Shown: one piece after another, positions 45,509 through 55,597 of the stretch
Numbering within the stretch: the stretch's first letter is position 1
Layout: every line of letters starts with the position of its first letter
Assembly (NCBI RefSeq): GCF_020523825.1
Contig: NZ_JAJALK010000009.1
Coordinates: 1 to 64,000 of the forward strand
From: Methylobacterium brachiatum
GTDB taxonomy: Bacteria > Pseudomonadota > Alphaproteobacteria > Rhizobiales > Beijerinckiaceae
Length of the DNA stretch: 64,000 nucleotides
Reading direction: 5' to 3'
Notes under the pieces: generated by a model
What the model was told of the DNA's origin: nothing
Database searches by the model: none
The model's input: the letters and a program-made list of their open reading frames with translations, nothing else
Program-made: the position numbers and the translations under genes

Positions 45509-46237
45509 AAGCCACCGCTTCCTCCAGATGTGCCCCGCCCAGCGCGGCAGGCGGTTCGACGGTCGATAGGGGTGAATCTACCACCGTTGCCGAGCCGCCC
45601 CCCCCCGCAAGAGTGTGTGACTTCCGTGGCTTCCCGATCCACCCTCGCAACCCCGGCGAATGCGTCGGTTAGGGTCTCGCGACGGCATGGCTGGAGTCCG
45701 TGGATGGCGTCGCGGACCACATCGGGCCGACGGTATCGATCGATCCTTCCGACTGCCTTGCGCACATCGCTTGTCGACCGCGACGCTGCACAGTCGATGC
45801 GACTCTCGCGGCTTGCCACCGGGGCTCGCGCTTGTCCTCCGGACCCTTGAACACCTCTGGTCGACCCGTCCGCTTCCCGGTGGGGTTAGCGCGAAACCGA
45901 TGATCGGGCGCGGATCACCCCTCCACGAGCGCTTCATCCCGAGCCCCGTCGTCTCACAGGTCGGTCACGCCCTCGTCACGGCCGGCTCCATCCGGCGCTG
46001 AAGGAGGTACCTCCACGCGCTGAACTGGCATCCGCGGCGGTGCAGGGCGCGCCGGCCAATCTCAGAAGACCGTTCAGACGGCGACACAATCGTGTGGCAA
46101 GGGCAGCAGGCACATCCTGGCGCGGTGTCGTCCGGCGCGCCGACCCGCCGGGAGGGCGGCGATCGGCTCCCTGCCGTTTGACGCCCGCACGAACATGGAT
46201 CCGGCATACCCCGATGCAAGCGGGCATGGCCGGTCCG
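45509..46237. other. About 730 bases with no supported gene
   Basis: Several ORFs exist on both strands but their translations are Arg/Ser/Pro-rich without domain structure. A run of nine C residues at 45598-45606 is notable. No RNA gene or strong hairpin was recognised. Confidence 0.45.
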
Positions 46238-46465
46238 TCACCCCGTCTCTCGTATCTTCGACGCGATGAGCGCTTCGACGATTTCGATCTGGTGCTGCAC
46301 CATCGCGAACCGGGTTCCGCTGGCGGCCCCGTCGCCCAGGACGAAGGTGCCCTTCTGCCTGCGGGTGTCCCGCAGTTTCCTCACGGAAGTGACGATGTTC
46401 AATCGCTCCTCGACGAGCGCGGCCAGCAGCTCGTTCAACCCATCCAGTTCCAATTGGTCCGGCAT
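46238..46465 (-). CDS. Small helical hypothetical protein, 75 aa
   Basis: From ATG 46465 the protein (MPDQLELDGLNELLAALVEE, then RLNIVTSVRKLRDTRRQKGT and VQHQIEIVEALIASKIRET) is mostly alpha-helical with amphipathic heptads, suggesting a small coiled-coil dimer. Longer in-frame starts (46534) add Arg/Ser-rich residues that look untranslated. Divergent space of almost 500 bases precedes the phosphomannomutase gene's 3' end. No family is recognised. Confidence 0.55.
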   Translation of the reverse strand: MPDQLELDGLNELLAALVEERLNIVTSVRKLRDTRRQKGTFVLGDGAASGTRFAMVQHQIEIVEALIASKIRETG

Positions 46466-46952
46466 GCTGGGCTCTGATCTCCTGAGTACCGATCTGTGCG
46501 CCCCCGTCGCCCTCGGGGATTCATGCCGCACCAAATAAACATAAACGCTCGTGGCCCCATCCGGGACACCTTCGCGATGGGTTCGCGCAAAGCCAGGCCT
46601 TCTCGGGCACGACCTGGTTCAGCCGATGCCTTCAACCGGGCTGCAGCAACCCCGACCCGCTGTTACGGTGCGCGATCGGAGGATGCCAGCCGTCAGACGC
46701 CGAGACGATGGCGGTGAAGATCAGTTATGTCTCCTCAGCCGGCGCAGCGGTTGGCGGATCGCGCGTTGACCGGACGCAGAGGCGCCTGACGCGAATCAAG
46801 GAGCTGCCCACCTCTCGGGCCGATGTACCCGCCCCCGGCGCATCGGGGCCCCGCTGGCGATCAAACGGCGCGGCCGACATGCACACTTCCGAGCTCACCG
46901 CCCGCGCCGCATCGGCCACGCGACGGGCCCGTCGAGCATCGCAGAAGGTTTC

Positions 46953-48362
46953 TCAGGGCTTCATCGCAGCCGCTGACGCCGCCAGCCCCCACCGGACGAG
47001 GTCCTGAGCCTCCGTCGCCGTCCGCGCTTCGGCGTAGCAACGCAGCTCAGGCGCGTTGCCGGAAGCGCGGAAGTGGATTGTGCCTCCGCCATCCAGCCCG
47101 ATCCGAATCCCGTCCTGCCGGTCGACCGATTGCGGCGCACCGATCGGGCTCAGAAATGCTCGCAGGGACGCCTCGTCGCCGAGCCGCCCGAGAAAAGCGC
47201 CGCTGCGCTCCGCCGGCGTGTCGGGCAAGCGGTCGCTCGCCATCTCGCCGACGTCGAGCGCGGCGATCAGTTCGGCCAACGCCACACCGGCCGAGCGCGC
47301 GGCGGCCAGCGTGGCCAGCATGGGCAGCATCGCATCGCGCGTCGGCAGCGCCGGCAGGACCGCGCCGCCGATCGCGACATCCGATCCGAGCATGAAGCCA
47401 CCGTTGGCCTCAAAGCCCGCGACGACGCGGGCCCCGTCGCGCCGCGCCTGCTCCATGCCGGCGATCACGAACGGCGAGCCGACCCGGGTCCGGACCACCT
47501 GCCCGAAGCCGCCGGAGCGCTCAAGCGCCGACCCGGCCGTGACCGGCACCGCGACCGCGTCGACGCCGAGGTAGCGGGCGGTGATCAGGCCGAGCACGTC
47601 GCCGCGCACGATTCGTCCGGTGCCATCCGCAACCAGGGGTCGGTCGGCATCGCCGTCGGTGGTTACGAGCGCGTCGAACGCGCCGGACGTCATGGCCTGG
47701 CGGATGAAGGCGATGTCTTCTGGCCTGTGCGCCTCGGTGTCGATCGGCACGAAGCGGTCCGATCGGCCGATCGGTTCGGGGCGCGCTCCGAGCGCCCCGA
47801 GCAGGTCGACTAGGAGGTCGCGGGCGACCGAGCTCTGCTGGTAGACCGCGACGCGCATGCCTGACAGGATGTCCGGGACGAAAGCGTCGCTGTAGCGTCG
47901 CCGGTAGCGGGCGATCGCGTCGGGCTCGGGGGTGACCGGGAGAGCCGGCGCGCCATCGACCGCGTCCGCGACCGGCCCGAGGGCCGCCAGGATGGCGGCC
48001 TCGTCGGCTTTGGTGATCTCGCCATCGGGCCGGTAGAATTTCAAGCCGTTGCGATCCTCCGGGATGTGGCTGCCCGTGACCATGACGGCGTAGGCGCCCC
48101 GCCGCATCGCTTCGAGCGCCAGGGCGGGGGTCGGCAGTGCCCCGCAGTCGATCGCCTCGAAGCCCGCCGCCGCCGCGGCCGCGGCCACGGTCGCGGCGAT
48201 GCCCGGGCTACTCGCGCGCAGATCCCGCCCAATCACGACGCCGCGGCCGCCGGCCGCGGCGACGGACCGGAAGAACGCGTCGGCGTAGGCGTGGCTCGGC
48301 GCTCCAACGAGGTCCGTCACGAGCCCCCGCAGACCGCTCGTTCCAAATTTGAGGCTGCTCAC
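46953..48362 (-). CDS. Phosphomannomutase/phosphoglucomutase family enzyme
   Basis: A 469-residue enzyme with the four-domain hexose-phosphate mutase layout: KFGTSGLRGLVTDLVGAPSH at the N terminus; active-site Ser98 in VTGSHIPEDRNGLKFY; metal loop TTDGDADRPLVADG; sugar loop GFEANGGFMLG; and C-terminal phosphate loop FRASGNAPELRCYAEA. It interconverts hexose 1- and 6-phosphates; here probably mannose phosphates for GDP-mannose, since a GDP-mannose dehydratase gene is 2 kb away. A GTG at 48362 (GGGGATATC upstream) is used; the frame is open to 48494 but not protein-like there. Confidence 0.85.
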   Translation of the reverse strand: MSSLKFGTSGLRGLVTDLVGAPSHAYADAFFRSVAAAGGRGVVIGRDLRASSPGIAATVAAAAAAAGFEAIDCGALPTPALALEAMRRGAYAVMVTGSHIPEDRNGLKFYRPDGEITKADEAAILAALGPVADAVDGAPALPVTPEPDAIARYRRRYSDAFVPDILSGMRVAVYQQSSVARDLLVDLLGALGARPEPIGRSDRFVPIDTEAHRPEDIAFIRQAMTSGAFDALVTTDGDADRPLVADGTGRIVRGDVLGLITARYLGVDAVAVPVTAGSALERSGGFGQVVRTRVGSPFVIAGMEQARRDGARVVAGFEANGGFMLGSDVAIGGAVLPALPTRDAMLPMLATLAAARSAGVALAELIAALDVGEMASDRLPDTPAERSGAFLGRLGDEASLRAFLSPIGAPQSVDRQDGIRIGLDGGGTIHFRASGNAPELRCYAEARTATEAQDLVRWGLAASAAAMKP

Positions 48363-48635
48363 GATATCCCCATCAGCCTCGACGCTGGGCTGCGCTCGAA
48401 CCGAGAGTGCCGCAGATCGCGCGCGGTCACAATGCGCGGCCTCGCGGCGCCGGCTTGTCCCGGGGGTGGTCCGGGAGTCGGCTGGAGTGTTCATGCGGGT
48501 GTTTCACGGCATGTCCCGCGCCGAGAACGTCCCTGCCGTGCGCGTGCCGGGCGAGCAGGTCGGCGCGGAACACGCGCGTCTGATGAAGAGCGCGCCGCGT
48601 GCCGAACGCTCTCGGGTCAGCCGCCCCACGCCCCC

Positions 48636-48875
48636 ATGATTCGCGGCCCGCCCAGCCCGACCACTGGCATCGACCAGCTTTTGAAGACCCCCACCATCGC
48701 GGACAAGCTGCTGCTTCTGATCGCGGATTACGAATCGCTGAACAGGACGACGGTGATCGGGCGGTTGAGGGAAGTGGCCGGCCGGAACCGGCCGCGGGCG
48801 AAGACTGAGGACGGGATCGGCGAGACGCTCATCGGCCCCGTCGCGGACAGTTGGTTGGAGATCGATGACGCCTGA
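48636..48875 (+). CDS. Hypothetical protein, 79 aa
   Basis: From ATG 48636 the frame gives a helical protein (GIDQLLKTPTIADKLLLLIA, DYESLNRTTVIGRLREVAGR) with an acidic tail (GPVADSWLEIDDA). The amphipathic pattern looks real, but the ribosome binding site is poor. An opposite-strand ORF covers the same stretch with less plausible composition. It is divergent from the phosphomannomutase gene. No family recognised. Confidence 0.35.
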   Translation: MIRGPPSPTTGIDQLLKTPTIADKLLLLIADYESLNRTTVIGRLREVAGRNRPRAKTEDGIGETLIGPVADSWLEIDDA

Positions 48876-49385
48876 CGCCACTGAATCGTCAGCCCAGGCG
48901 GCGCACTCGATCCGTCGGCAGATCATGAAGCCGTCCTGACGACGGCCTCGCCGGGCAGGTCGGGAGTCGAGAGGACGCCGATACCGGTCGGGGCTAACCC
49001 CCGCCAGCGAAGCCCGTCACCCAACACCGGACGCAGGTGACCCGTTCGCGACGTCGGATGAGTCCGGGGCGATCGCCGGCCCGACCCGGTGGGAGAGATC
49101 GGAGCCGATCGGCGATACGCGTTCTCCGAACGGGAAACCGTCCCCCGTCCCCACGACCGCGCGGCGAGTACGGGATCGAAAGGCCGCGTCAGCCAGTGTC
49201 TCGTCAGCCTCCGAGCCCCCGTTAGAGCGCCGTCCGAATGTCGCCATCATGATGGCTACTGAGGGTGCGTCCATCCTCCCTTAGCCCGTCGAACTGCGGC
49301 GCGCTCGCGGAGGCGACGGGGGTTTGAGCGCGAGATCGGCCGGCGCCCGGAGAGTCCTGACACGGGCGGATCCACGGGAACACGT
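48876..49385. other. About 510 bases with no supported gene
   Basis: GC-rich, with no ORF of convincing composition and no clear repeat. It presumably contains the promoter of the SGNH hydrolase gene. Confidence 0.4.
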
Positions 49386-50405
49386 ATGACGATCGATGCA
49401 CCCGAGTCCGCCGTCGACGCCGAGAAGCGAAAACTCGTCCGCCACCTCGATACCTTCGACGCGAACATCAGGTTTCCGGCACCGTATGTCGGTTTCGCCG
49501 GCAGACCCTCGTCGCAGATCTTCGACCACGGCTGGCACTACGACGCGCTCGGGTACCGCAACGATGCCACGATCGGGCCGCGGAGCGCGAATGAGACCCT
49601 GCGAGTGCTGATCGTGGGCGATAGCACGATGGTCGACGGCGTCACCGCGGGTGACACCGTCCCCGGCCGGATCCAGACGGCGCTGCGCGCGAGGACTGGG
49701 GCAGGCGCCCACGTCTACAATTTCGGCGCCATATCCAGCTGCATGAATCAGATGATCATGCTGACGACCACGAAACTCATCGACATGGACGCGGACGCGA
49801 TCGTCATCTTGGCCGGTGGAACCGATGTCTTCCAGCCTTGGACCTTCGATCCTCGGCCGGGATACCCGTACAACATGTTCGCCGTCGAGGGGATCTACGA
49901 CGAGCTGTTCTCCCAAACCCGGCTCCGCGGCGACTTGGATGATCTCGGTCAAGCCGCGATGCAGGATTTGATCTTCACGCGGCTGCGCAACCTGCGAGCG
50001 GTGACGCGCTGGAAGGATCCCGCCTGGGAGTGGGAGGTCGTCAGGCACTTCGAACTCGCGGTCGATCGCATCGGCAGGCTGGCCAAAGGGATCGGCATCC
50101 CAATCCATATCATCCTGCAACCGATGGTCGTGCGCAAAGCGCAGCTCACTGAGACCGAGCGGACCTTCGCGTCGAGCGAATTTCTAGCCTATCTGGACCG
50201 GCAATACGGACGGATCAAAACGGTCGTCGGAGAGTATCACGGTAAATTTGGGGCGCGGCCGTCTTTCCGCATCCACGATCTCAGCGATATCTTCTTTGAG
50301 ACCGAGCAGCCGATTTTCACCGATATCGTCCATTACAACGATGTCGGCCGGCAGATGATGGCCGAAGCGGTGGCGTCGTGCCTCGACCTCGGCCCGGCAG
50401 ACTGA
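49386..50405 (+). CDS. SGNH/GDSL hydrolase-like protein
   Basis: A 339-residue protein. Block I is VLIVGDSTMVDGV with nucleophile Ser80; a Gly/Asn-type block is represented by GAISSCMNQ; block III resembles ILAGGTDVFQPW; and block V is DIVHYNDVG with Asp313 and His316. No signal peptide is seen. SGNH enzymes in glycan loci usually remove or transfer acetyl groups on polysaccharides. Its position just before gmd and the large glycosyltransferases fits such a role, though cytoplasmic placement would be odd for a deacetylase. Confidence 0.7.
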   Translation: MTIDAPESAVDAEKRKLVRHLDTFDANIRFPAPYVGFAGRPSSQIFDHGWHYDALGYRNDATIGPRSANETLRVLIVGDSTMVDGVTAGDTVPGRIQTALRARTGAGAHVYNFGAISSCMNQMIMLTTTKLIDMDADAIVILAGGTDVFQPWTFDPRPGYPYNMFAVEGIYDELFSQTRLRGDLDDLGQAAMQDLIFTRLRNLRAVTRWKDPAWEWEVVRHFELAVDRIGRLAKGIGIPIHIILQPMVVRKAQLTETERTFASSEFLAYLDRQYGRIKTVVGEYHGKFGARPSFRIHDLSDIFFETEQPIFTDIVHYNDVGRQMMAEAVASCLDLGPAD

Positions 50406-50541
50406 CCCGCGGCCGGCCGATCGATTCTTGACTTGGAAGGGGAACTGCCCCCGACGGCATCGGCTGCGCCCTGCCGACTTGACGTCACCTCGATGGCAGC
50501 CCTAGCAGCCGGGCAGCAACGGGACGGGACGGGACGGTTTC

Positions 50542-51525
50542 ATGACGGGCAAGCGCGCGCTGATCACGGGGGTTACGGGCCAGGACGGCGCGTATCTGGC
50601 GCAGCTGCTGCTGCAGAAGGGCTACACGGTCACCGGGATCGTGCGCCGCTCCAGCCATGCCGGGGTGTTCGACCACAGGTTGAAGTGGCTCGGCATCCTC
50701 GACGATGTCGAGCTCGTGGACGGCAACCTTCTGGACCAGTCCGCCCTGCTGCGGATCGTCCAGACCGCCAAGCCGGACGAGATCTACAACCTCGCCGCCC
50801 AGTCCTTCGTCACCTCTTCCTGGCAGCAGCCGCTGCTCACCGGCCAGGTCACGGGCCTCGGCGCCGTGCACATGCTCGAATGCCTGCGCTCGGTCGTCCC
50901 CCAGGCTCGGTACTACCAGGCCTCGACCTCCGAGATGTTCGGCCTGATCCAGGAGGCGCAGCAGAGCGAGACGACGCCGTTCTACCCGCGCTCGCCCTAC
51001 GGCGTGGCCAAGCTCTACGCGCATTGGATGACGATCAACTACCGGGAGAGCTTCGGGCTGCACGCCTCGAACGGCATCCTGTTCAACCACGAGAGCCCGC
51101 TGCGCGGCGTCGAGTTCGTCACCCGCAAGGTCACGGACGCGGTGGCGCGGATCAAGCTCGGCAAGCAGAAGGAGTTGCGGCTGGGCAACATCGACGCCAA
51201 GCGCGACTGGGGCCACGCCCGGGACTACGTCCAGGCGATGTGGCTGATGCTGCAGCAGGACAAGCCGGACGATTACGTGATCGCCACCGGCCGCACGACG
51301 ACGGTGCGGGACATGTGCGTGATCGCGTTCAAGCATGTCGGGTTGAACATCGACGACCACCTGGTGATCGACCCGGCCTTCTTCCGGCCGGCGGAGGTGG
51401 AGGTGCTGCTGGGCAACCCGGCCAAGGCGAAGGCGACCTTCGGCTGGGAGGCGCAGACCAGCCTCGAGTCGCTGATCACCGAGATGGTCGACGCCGACAT
51501 CAAGCGCCTCAGCGCCAACGCCTGA
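50542..51525 (+). CDS. gmd: GDP-mannose 4,6-dehydratase
   Basis: A 327-residue extended SDR enzyme that converts GDP-mannose to GDP-4-keto-6-deoxymannose. The NADP motif TGVTGQDGAYLAQLL is at the start; the catalytic set is Thr and Glu in ASTSEMFG and Tyr153/Lys157 in SPYGVAKLY; the substrate-binding NHESPLRG and ARDYVQAMW segments are typical. A (GGGAC)x3 run at 50521-50535 provides the ribosome binding site. No reductase such as GMER (fcl) or RMD is in the window, so the keto-sugar may be completed elsewhere or be used for perosamine. Confidence 0.93.
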   Translation: MTGKRALITGVTGQDGAYLAQLLLQKGYTVTGIVRRSSHAGVFDHRLKWLGILDDVELVDGNLLDQSALLRIVQTAKPDEIYNLAAQSFVTSSWQQPLLTGQVTGLGAVHMLECLRSVVPQARYYQASTSEMFGLIQEAQQSETTPFYPRSPYGVAKLYAHWMTINYRESFGLHASNGILFNHESPLRGVEFVTRKVTDAVARIKLGKQKELRLGNIDAKRDWGHARDYVQAMWLMLQQDKPDDYVIATGRTTTVRDMCVIAFKHVGLNIDDHLVIDPAFFRPAEVEVLLGNPAKAKATFGWEAQTSLESLITEMVDADIKRLSANA

Positions 51526-51641
51526 GGGCGCGCGGGCCGACGGGCTCACCGGGGACGCCGCCGGCTCGCCGTGACGCGCGGGACTGGAGTCGAGCGGCCG
51601 CCTCATCCATGCTTCTGGGCGATCGGGCGAGATCGGACAGC

Positions 51642-51995
51642 ATGACCACCAAACCCTACACCGTCGAAGACTATGCCTTCGCGCAGGCCGAGTTCTACAC
51701 CTATCGGCGGACGCTCGCCGACTACGCCGCGCTTCTGTCGGAGGCGGGCGCGTTGCTGCGCGAGCGTACCGACCGGGTGACGGTCACCGGCATCGCGAGC
51801 CAGCCACCGAACGGGTCGGCCACGATCGACGGACGGGCCCTGCCCGGGGCCGCCGACATTCAGCGCACGCTGGTGCGCTACCGCGGTGCGTACGAGCGGC
51901 TGCGCGCGACCTGGGATGGCCTGCCGCACGCCGAGCGCGCGGGCCAGCGGCCGCCGCCCTCCGAGTTGCCGACCCTGCGGCCCGCGCACCCGTAG
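51642..51995 (+). CDS. Hypothetical protein, 117 aa
   Basis: The N-terminal 60 residues (YTVEDYAFAQAEFYTYRRTL, ADYAALLSEAGALLRERTDR) look like an amphipathic helical hairpin, followed by a short beta-like stretch and a helix with RYRGAYERLRATWDGLP. A start at 51609 is also in frame. It lies between gmd and the repeat-bearing glycosyltransferase gene, on the same strand. No family is recognised; it could be an accessory protein of the glycan locus. Confidence 0.5.
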   Translation: MTTKPYTVEDYAFAQAEFYTYRRTLADYAALLSEAGALLRERTDRVTVTGIASQPPNGSATIDGRALPGAADIQRTLVRYRGAYERLRATWDGLPHAERAGQRPPPSELPTLRPAHP

Positions 51996-52137
51996 GGGGT
52001 CCGGCACGGCCGGGGCCGCGGTCGTCCCACCGGCCGATGCCCGGGTTGCGCCGCCGAAGGCCGGGCCCGAGACCCGGTCGTTGCGGCGTGGCGGAGCCGC
52101 CGCTATTTGTTGCGCCCGCACGACGAACCGGGACGAC

Positions 52138-55100
52138 ATGGACGCCTCGCCGTACTCCGACCTGCCCGCCCCGGACCGTCCGGGGACCGCGCCGGGGCGC
52201 CCGACCGAAGCCGATTCCGCGGCCCGGGCGATCCGGGAATCCGGCCTGTTCGACGCCGTCTGGTACGCCGCGCGCCACCCGGAGGCGGCCGACGATCCGC
52301 TCGCGCACTACCTCGCCCATCAAGACCGGCCCGGACACGATCCGAACCCGCTGTTCGACACCGCCTGGTACCGGGTCCAGGCCCCGGATGCGGGCGAGAG
52401 CGCGCTCCTGCACTTCGTCGCGCGCGGCGCCGCCGCGAAGCTCGCCCCGCACCCGGCCTTCGACACCGTCTGGTACCTCGCCTGCAACGCCGACGTCGCC
52501 GGTGCGGGGGCGAACCCGCTGCAGCACTATCTCGCCGAGGGCGGGCGCGAGGGCCGCAACGTCCACCCGCTGTTCGACACCGCCTTCTACCTGCGCCAGC
52601 GCCCGGACGTGGCGGAGGCGGGCCTCAACCCGCTGTTGCACTACCTCGCCGACGGAGCCCGGGAGGGGGTCGACCCACACCCGCTGTTCGACAGCGCGTG
52701 GTATCTCGCCCGCCACCCGGAGGTCGCCGCGACCGGCGAGAACCCGCTGGTCCACTACCTGAGGATCGGGGCTCAGGCTGGCTACGACCCGCACCCGCTG
52801 TTCGACACGGCGTGGTACCGCGCGGCCTTCCCGGAAGCCGGCGAGAACGCGCTGCTCGACTATCTCGGGCGCGAGCCGGAGGCCGGCGCCGAGCCGCACC
52901 CGCTGTTCGACTCGCCCTGGTACCTCGAACAGGTGCCGGACGTGGCCGAGGCCGGGGTGAACCCGGCGATCCACTATCTCACCGACGGGGCGCGGGCTGG
53001 GCTCAGCCCGCACCCGCTGTTCGATCCGGCGCACTACCTGCGGCAGGTGCCGGAGGCGGCCGACGCCCGGGCAAACCCGCTGCTGCACTACCTGAAGGAC
53101 CGCGGTGGGACCGACCCGCACCCGCTGTTCGACGCGGCGTGGTACCTGGGGCACAACCCCGACGCGCGCGGCGCGAACCCGTTGCTGCATTACCGCACCC
53201 GGGGGGCCGCGCTCGACCCCCATCCCCTGTTCGACGCCGCCTTCTACCGTGCCCGCAACCCGGACCTCGTCGAGACCGGCCGCAGCCCGCTCGCCCATTT
53301 CGTCGAGGGCGGCGCGGCGGAGGGGCGCGATCCGCACCCCCTGTTCGACAGCTCGTGGTACTTGGAGCGCAACCCGGACGTCGCGGGCTCTGGTCAGAAC
53401 CCGCTCGTCCACTTCCTCGGCGACGGCGGCCGCGAGGGGCGCGACCCGCACCCGTTGTTCGACGTCGGCTGGTATCGCGCCCGCGCCCCGGATCTCGGCG
53501 ACGCCAATCCGCTGGTCCACTACCTGACGCACGGCATCCGAGCCGGCCGCGATCCGAACCCGCTGTTCGACGCCGCGTGGTATCGGGCGCGCCACCCGGA
53601 GCTCGGTCCGGACGCCGATCCGCTGGTGGACTACGTCGAGCGCGGGGTCCACATCGGCTCCGAGCCGCATCCGCTGTTCGACGGCGGCTGGTACCTGCGG
53701 ACCTACCCCGAGCTCATCGACGGCCACGAGACGCCGCTGCACCACTATCTGCACCTCGGCGTCGCGGAGGGGCGGGACCCGAGCCCGGACTTCTCGACCC
53801 GCTGGTACCTCGACCGCCACCCGGACGTGGCCCGCGCCGGCCTCAACCCGCTCGCCCACTTCGCCGTCGCCGGACGGGCCGAGGGGCGCTCGCCCCTGCC
53901 GCTGGAGGCCCTCCACGCCCGGCGCGTCGCCGCCGAGCGCGTGGCGCTCGCCGGCGAGATCCAGGACCTCCATCGACACATCGGGCTGATGGTGCTGCAG
54001 CCGACCTTCGTCGTGCTGATCGATGGCGACGACGCCGAGGCGACGCGCGGCACGCGGGCGTCGCTGGCGCGGCAGATCTATGACCGGGCCATCGCCTGCG
54101 AGACGCGCGGCGCCGCCCGCGATGCCCTGCGGGATCGGGCGGATGCCTACCTGCTCTGGCTCAGGGGAGGCGACGAGTTGCCCCCGCGCGCCCTCTACGA
54201 CCTCGCCTGCGACATCAACCGCGCGCCAGCGGCCGACCTGATCTACGGCGACGAAGAGGTCGCAGGTCCGCGCGGCGCCCTGCCGTTCTTCAAGCCGGGC
54301 TGGAGCCCGGACTACTTGGAGAGCTTCGACTATGTCGGCAGGGCGGCGTGCTTCCGCGGCGCCGCGGTGGACGGCCTGCTGGCGGCAGCGCGCAGCGCCT
54401 TCGAGTTGACCCTGCACCTCGACGAGGCGGGCGCCCCGGTCCGGCACCTGCGCCGGATCCTGCTGCGCGGTCCGGACCGGCGCTTCGGGCAGGACGAGGG
54501 CGAGCGCGCCCTGATCGGCGAGCGGCTGGCGCGCACCGGCCGCACCGGCGCCAAGGTCGAGGTCGCCGCCGGGGCACGCCGTTACGCGGTGGCGCCCGGT
54601 CCGCGGGACGAGACCGTCTCGACGATCGCCCTGCTGCCGCTCGGCCGGGCGGGCGAGGAGGCGCGCGCGGTCGAGGCGTTTCTGGGCCGGATCGCGGCGA
54701 TCCGGGAGGCGTCGAGCCACGGCGCCCTCGACCCGATCGCCGTCCTCGACCGCGCGGATGACCCGGCCGAGACGGCACTGCGGGCGGCGGGGTGCCGCCC
54801 GGTGGTCGCCCCCGAGGGCGGTCCGGCGCGCCGGCTCAACGCCGGCGCCCGAGCGGCATCGGGGGAGTTCCTGCTATTCCTCGATCCAAACCTGGAACCG
54901 GTCGAGCGCCACTGGATCGAGCGCATGGTGATCCAGTTCGAGAAACCCGCGGTCGGCGTGGTCGGCGCCCGCCTGATCGGTCTGGATGGACAGTTTCGCC
55001 ACGCCGGCATCGTGGCCCATGCGGGCAGGCCCGAGCCCGTGCGCGAGGGTAACGGCGGGGCGGAGGGCTACTTCTTCAGTGCGGCGGCGGCGCGGAACTT

Positions 55101-55416
55101 CCTCGCCGTGAGCGGGGAGTGTCTGATGACCCGGGCCGAGGCGTTCCGCGTGGCCGGCGGCCTCGACGCGGAGCTGGGCGCCGGCCTTTGGGACGTCGAT
55201 TACTGTCTCGGCCGACGCGCGGCCGGCCTCCGGATCGTGTACGAGCCGGGCGCTGTCCTCGCCGATACCGCCCCCCGGCGCGCACCCCGGACGGGTCCCG
55301 GCGAGGCCGCGCGGTTCGCCGAGCGCTGGGGCGCGCGGATCGCGCACGATCCGTACTACAACGAGGCCGTCCTGCGCCTCGGACCGCCGGACTACGACGG
55401 GTGGCCACAGGCTTGA
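52138..55416 (+). CDS. Giant tandem glycosyltransferase with 15 WY-type repeats
   Basis: A 1092-residue protein without signal peptide. Residues about 36-585 carry 15 tandem repeats of 33-38 residues with consensus DPHPLFDxxWYLxxxPDV, then NPLxHYLxxGxxEGR. Residues 620-800 resemble a GT2 glycosyltransferase half (ADLIYGDEEV as the metal/donor motif, LPFFKPGWSPDYLESFDYVG). Residues 800-1092 resemble the second half of tandem GT2 enzymes, with LNAGARAASGEFLLFLDPNL, GVVGARLIGLDGQFRHAGIV and DVDYCLGRRAAGLRI, ending ahead of DPYYNEAVLRLG. The usual NDTEV acceptor motif is replaced by DPNLEP, so activity of the second half is uncertain. Its job is probably surface-glycan assembly. Confidence 0.75.
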   Translation: MDASPYSDLPAPDRPGTAPGRPTEADSAARAIRESGLFDAVWYAARHPEAADDPLAHYLAHQDRPGHDPNPLFDTAWYRVQAPDAGESALLHFVARGAAAKLAPHPAFDTVWYLACNADVAGAGANPLQHYLAEGGREGRNVHPLFDTAFYLRQRPDVAEAGLNPLLHYLADGAREGVDPHPLFDSAWYLARHPEVAATGENPLVHYLRIGAQAGYDPHPLFDTAWYRAAFPEAGENALLDYLGREPEAGAEPHPLFDSPWYLEQVPDVAEAGVNPAIHYLTDGARAGLSPHPLFDPAHYLRQVPEAADARANPLLHYLKDRGGTDPHPLFDAAWYLGHNPDARGANPLLHYRTRGAALDPHPLFDAAFYRARNPDLVETGRSPLAHFVEGGAAEGRDPHPLFDSSWYLERNPDVAGSGQNPLVHFLGDGGREGRDPHPLFDVGWYRARAPDLGDANPLVHYLTHGIRAGRDPNPLFDAAWYRARHPELGPDADPLVDYVERGVHIGSEPHPLFDGGWYLRTYPELIDGHETPLHHYLHLGVAEGRDPSPDFSTRWYLDRHPDVARAGLNPLAHFAVAGRAEGRSPLPLEALHARRVAAERVALAGEIQDLHRHIGLMVLQPTFVVLIDGDDAEATRGTRASLARQIYDRAIACETRGAARDALRDRADAYLLWLRGGDELPPRALYDLACDINRAPAADLIYGDEEVAGPRGALPFFKPGWSPDYLESFDYVGRAACFRGAAVDGLLAAARSAFELTLHLDEAGAPVRHLRRILLRGPDRRFGQDEGERALIGERLARTGRTGAKVEVAAGARRYAVAPGPRDETVSTIALLPLGRAGEEARAVEAFLGRIAAIREASSHGALDPIAVLDRADDPAETALRAAGCRPVVAPEGGPARRLNAGARAASGEFLLFLDPNLEPVERHWIERMVIQFEKPAVGVVGARLIGLDGQFRHAGIVAHAGRPEPVREGNGGAEGYFFSAAAARNFLAVSGECLMTRAEAFRVAGGLDAELGAGLWDVDYCLGRRAAGLRIVYEPGAVLADTAPRRAPRTGPGEAARFAERWGARIAHDPYYNEAVLRLGPPDYDGWPQA
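52243..53893 (+). repeat. 15 tandem protein-coding repeats, about 110 bp each
   Basis: The words CCGCACCCGCTGTTCGAC and CTGGTACCT recur at intervals of about 100-115 bases. Copies differ in several bases, indicating age or diversifying drift rather than a recent expansion; copies 6, 9 and 12 are shortened. Confidence 0.85.
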
Positions 55417-55597
55417 GGCGCAAGCCCCCGAGTTTACGGCGCCGGCCGGTTCGATTAGTCCGCTCACCCAGATCAGATCCGCGCGGCGATCGTCCGCCTC
55501 CCCAAAGTCAAGCTGACATGTGCCCGACCGACCCGATCTCTGCGATCGCGCCCGCCCTGGTCGCGGGTCCGCCGTGCCCGCGCCGCGAGGTGGCGTG

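Noticed and set aside
45530..45937. ORFs in the gap after the DedA gene
   Set aside because: Overlapping on both strands with no domain, ribosome binding site or consistent codon bias.
46708..47007. 99-codon ORF opposite the end of the phosphomannomutase gene
   Set aside because: Only the first 20 residues look protein-like; the rest is Arg/Ser/Ala-rich and overlaps the mutase 3' end.
52243..53893. Regular repeats considered as a CRISPR array
   Set aside because: Repeats are in-frame, about 110 bp, variable, and encode a continuous protein; no unique spacers or cas genes.
51784..54720. 978-codon antisense ORF with repeats
   Set aside because: It mirrors the WY repeats of the plus-strand glycosyltransferase; the repeat pattern is a by-product of the sense repeats.
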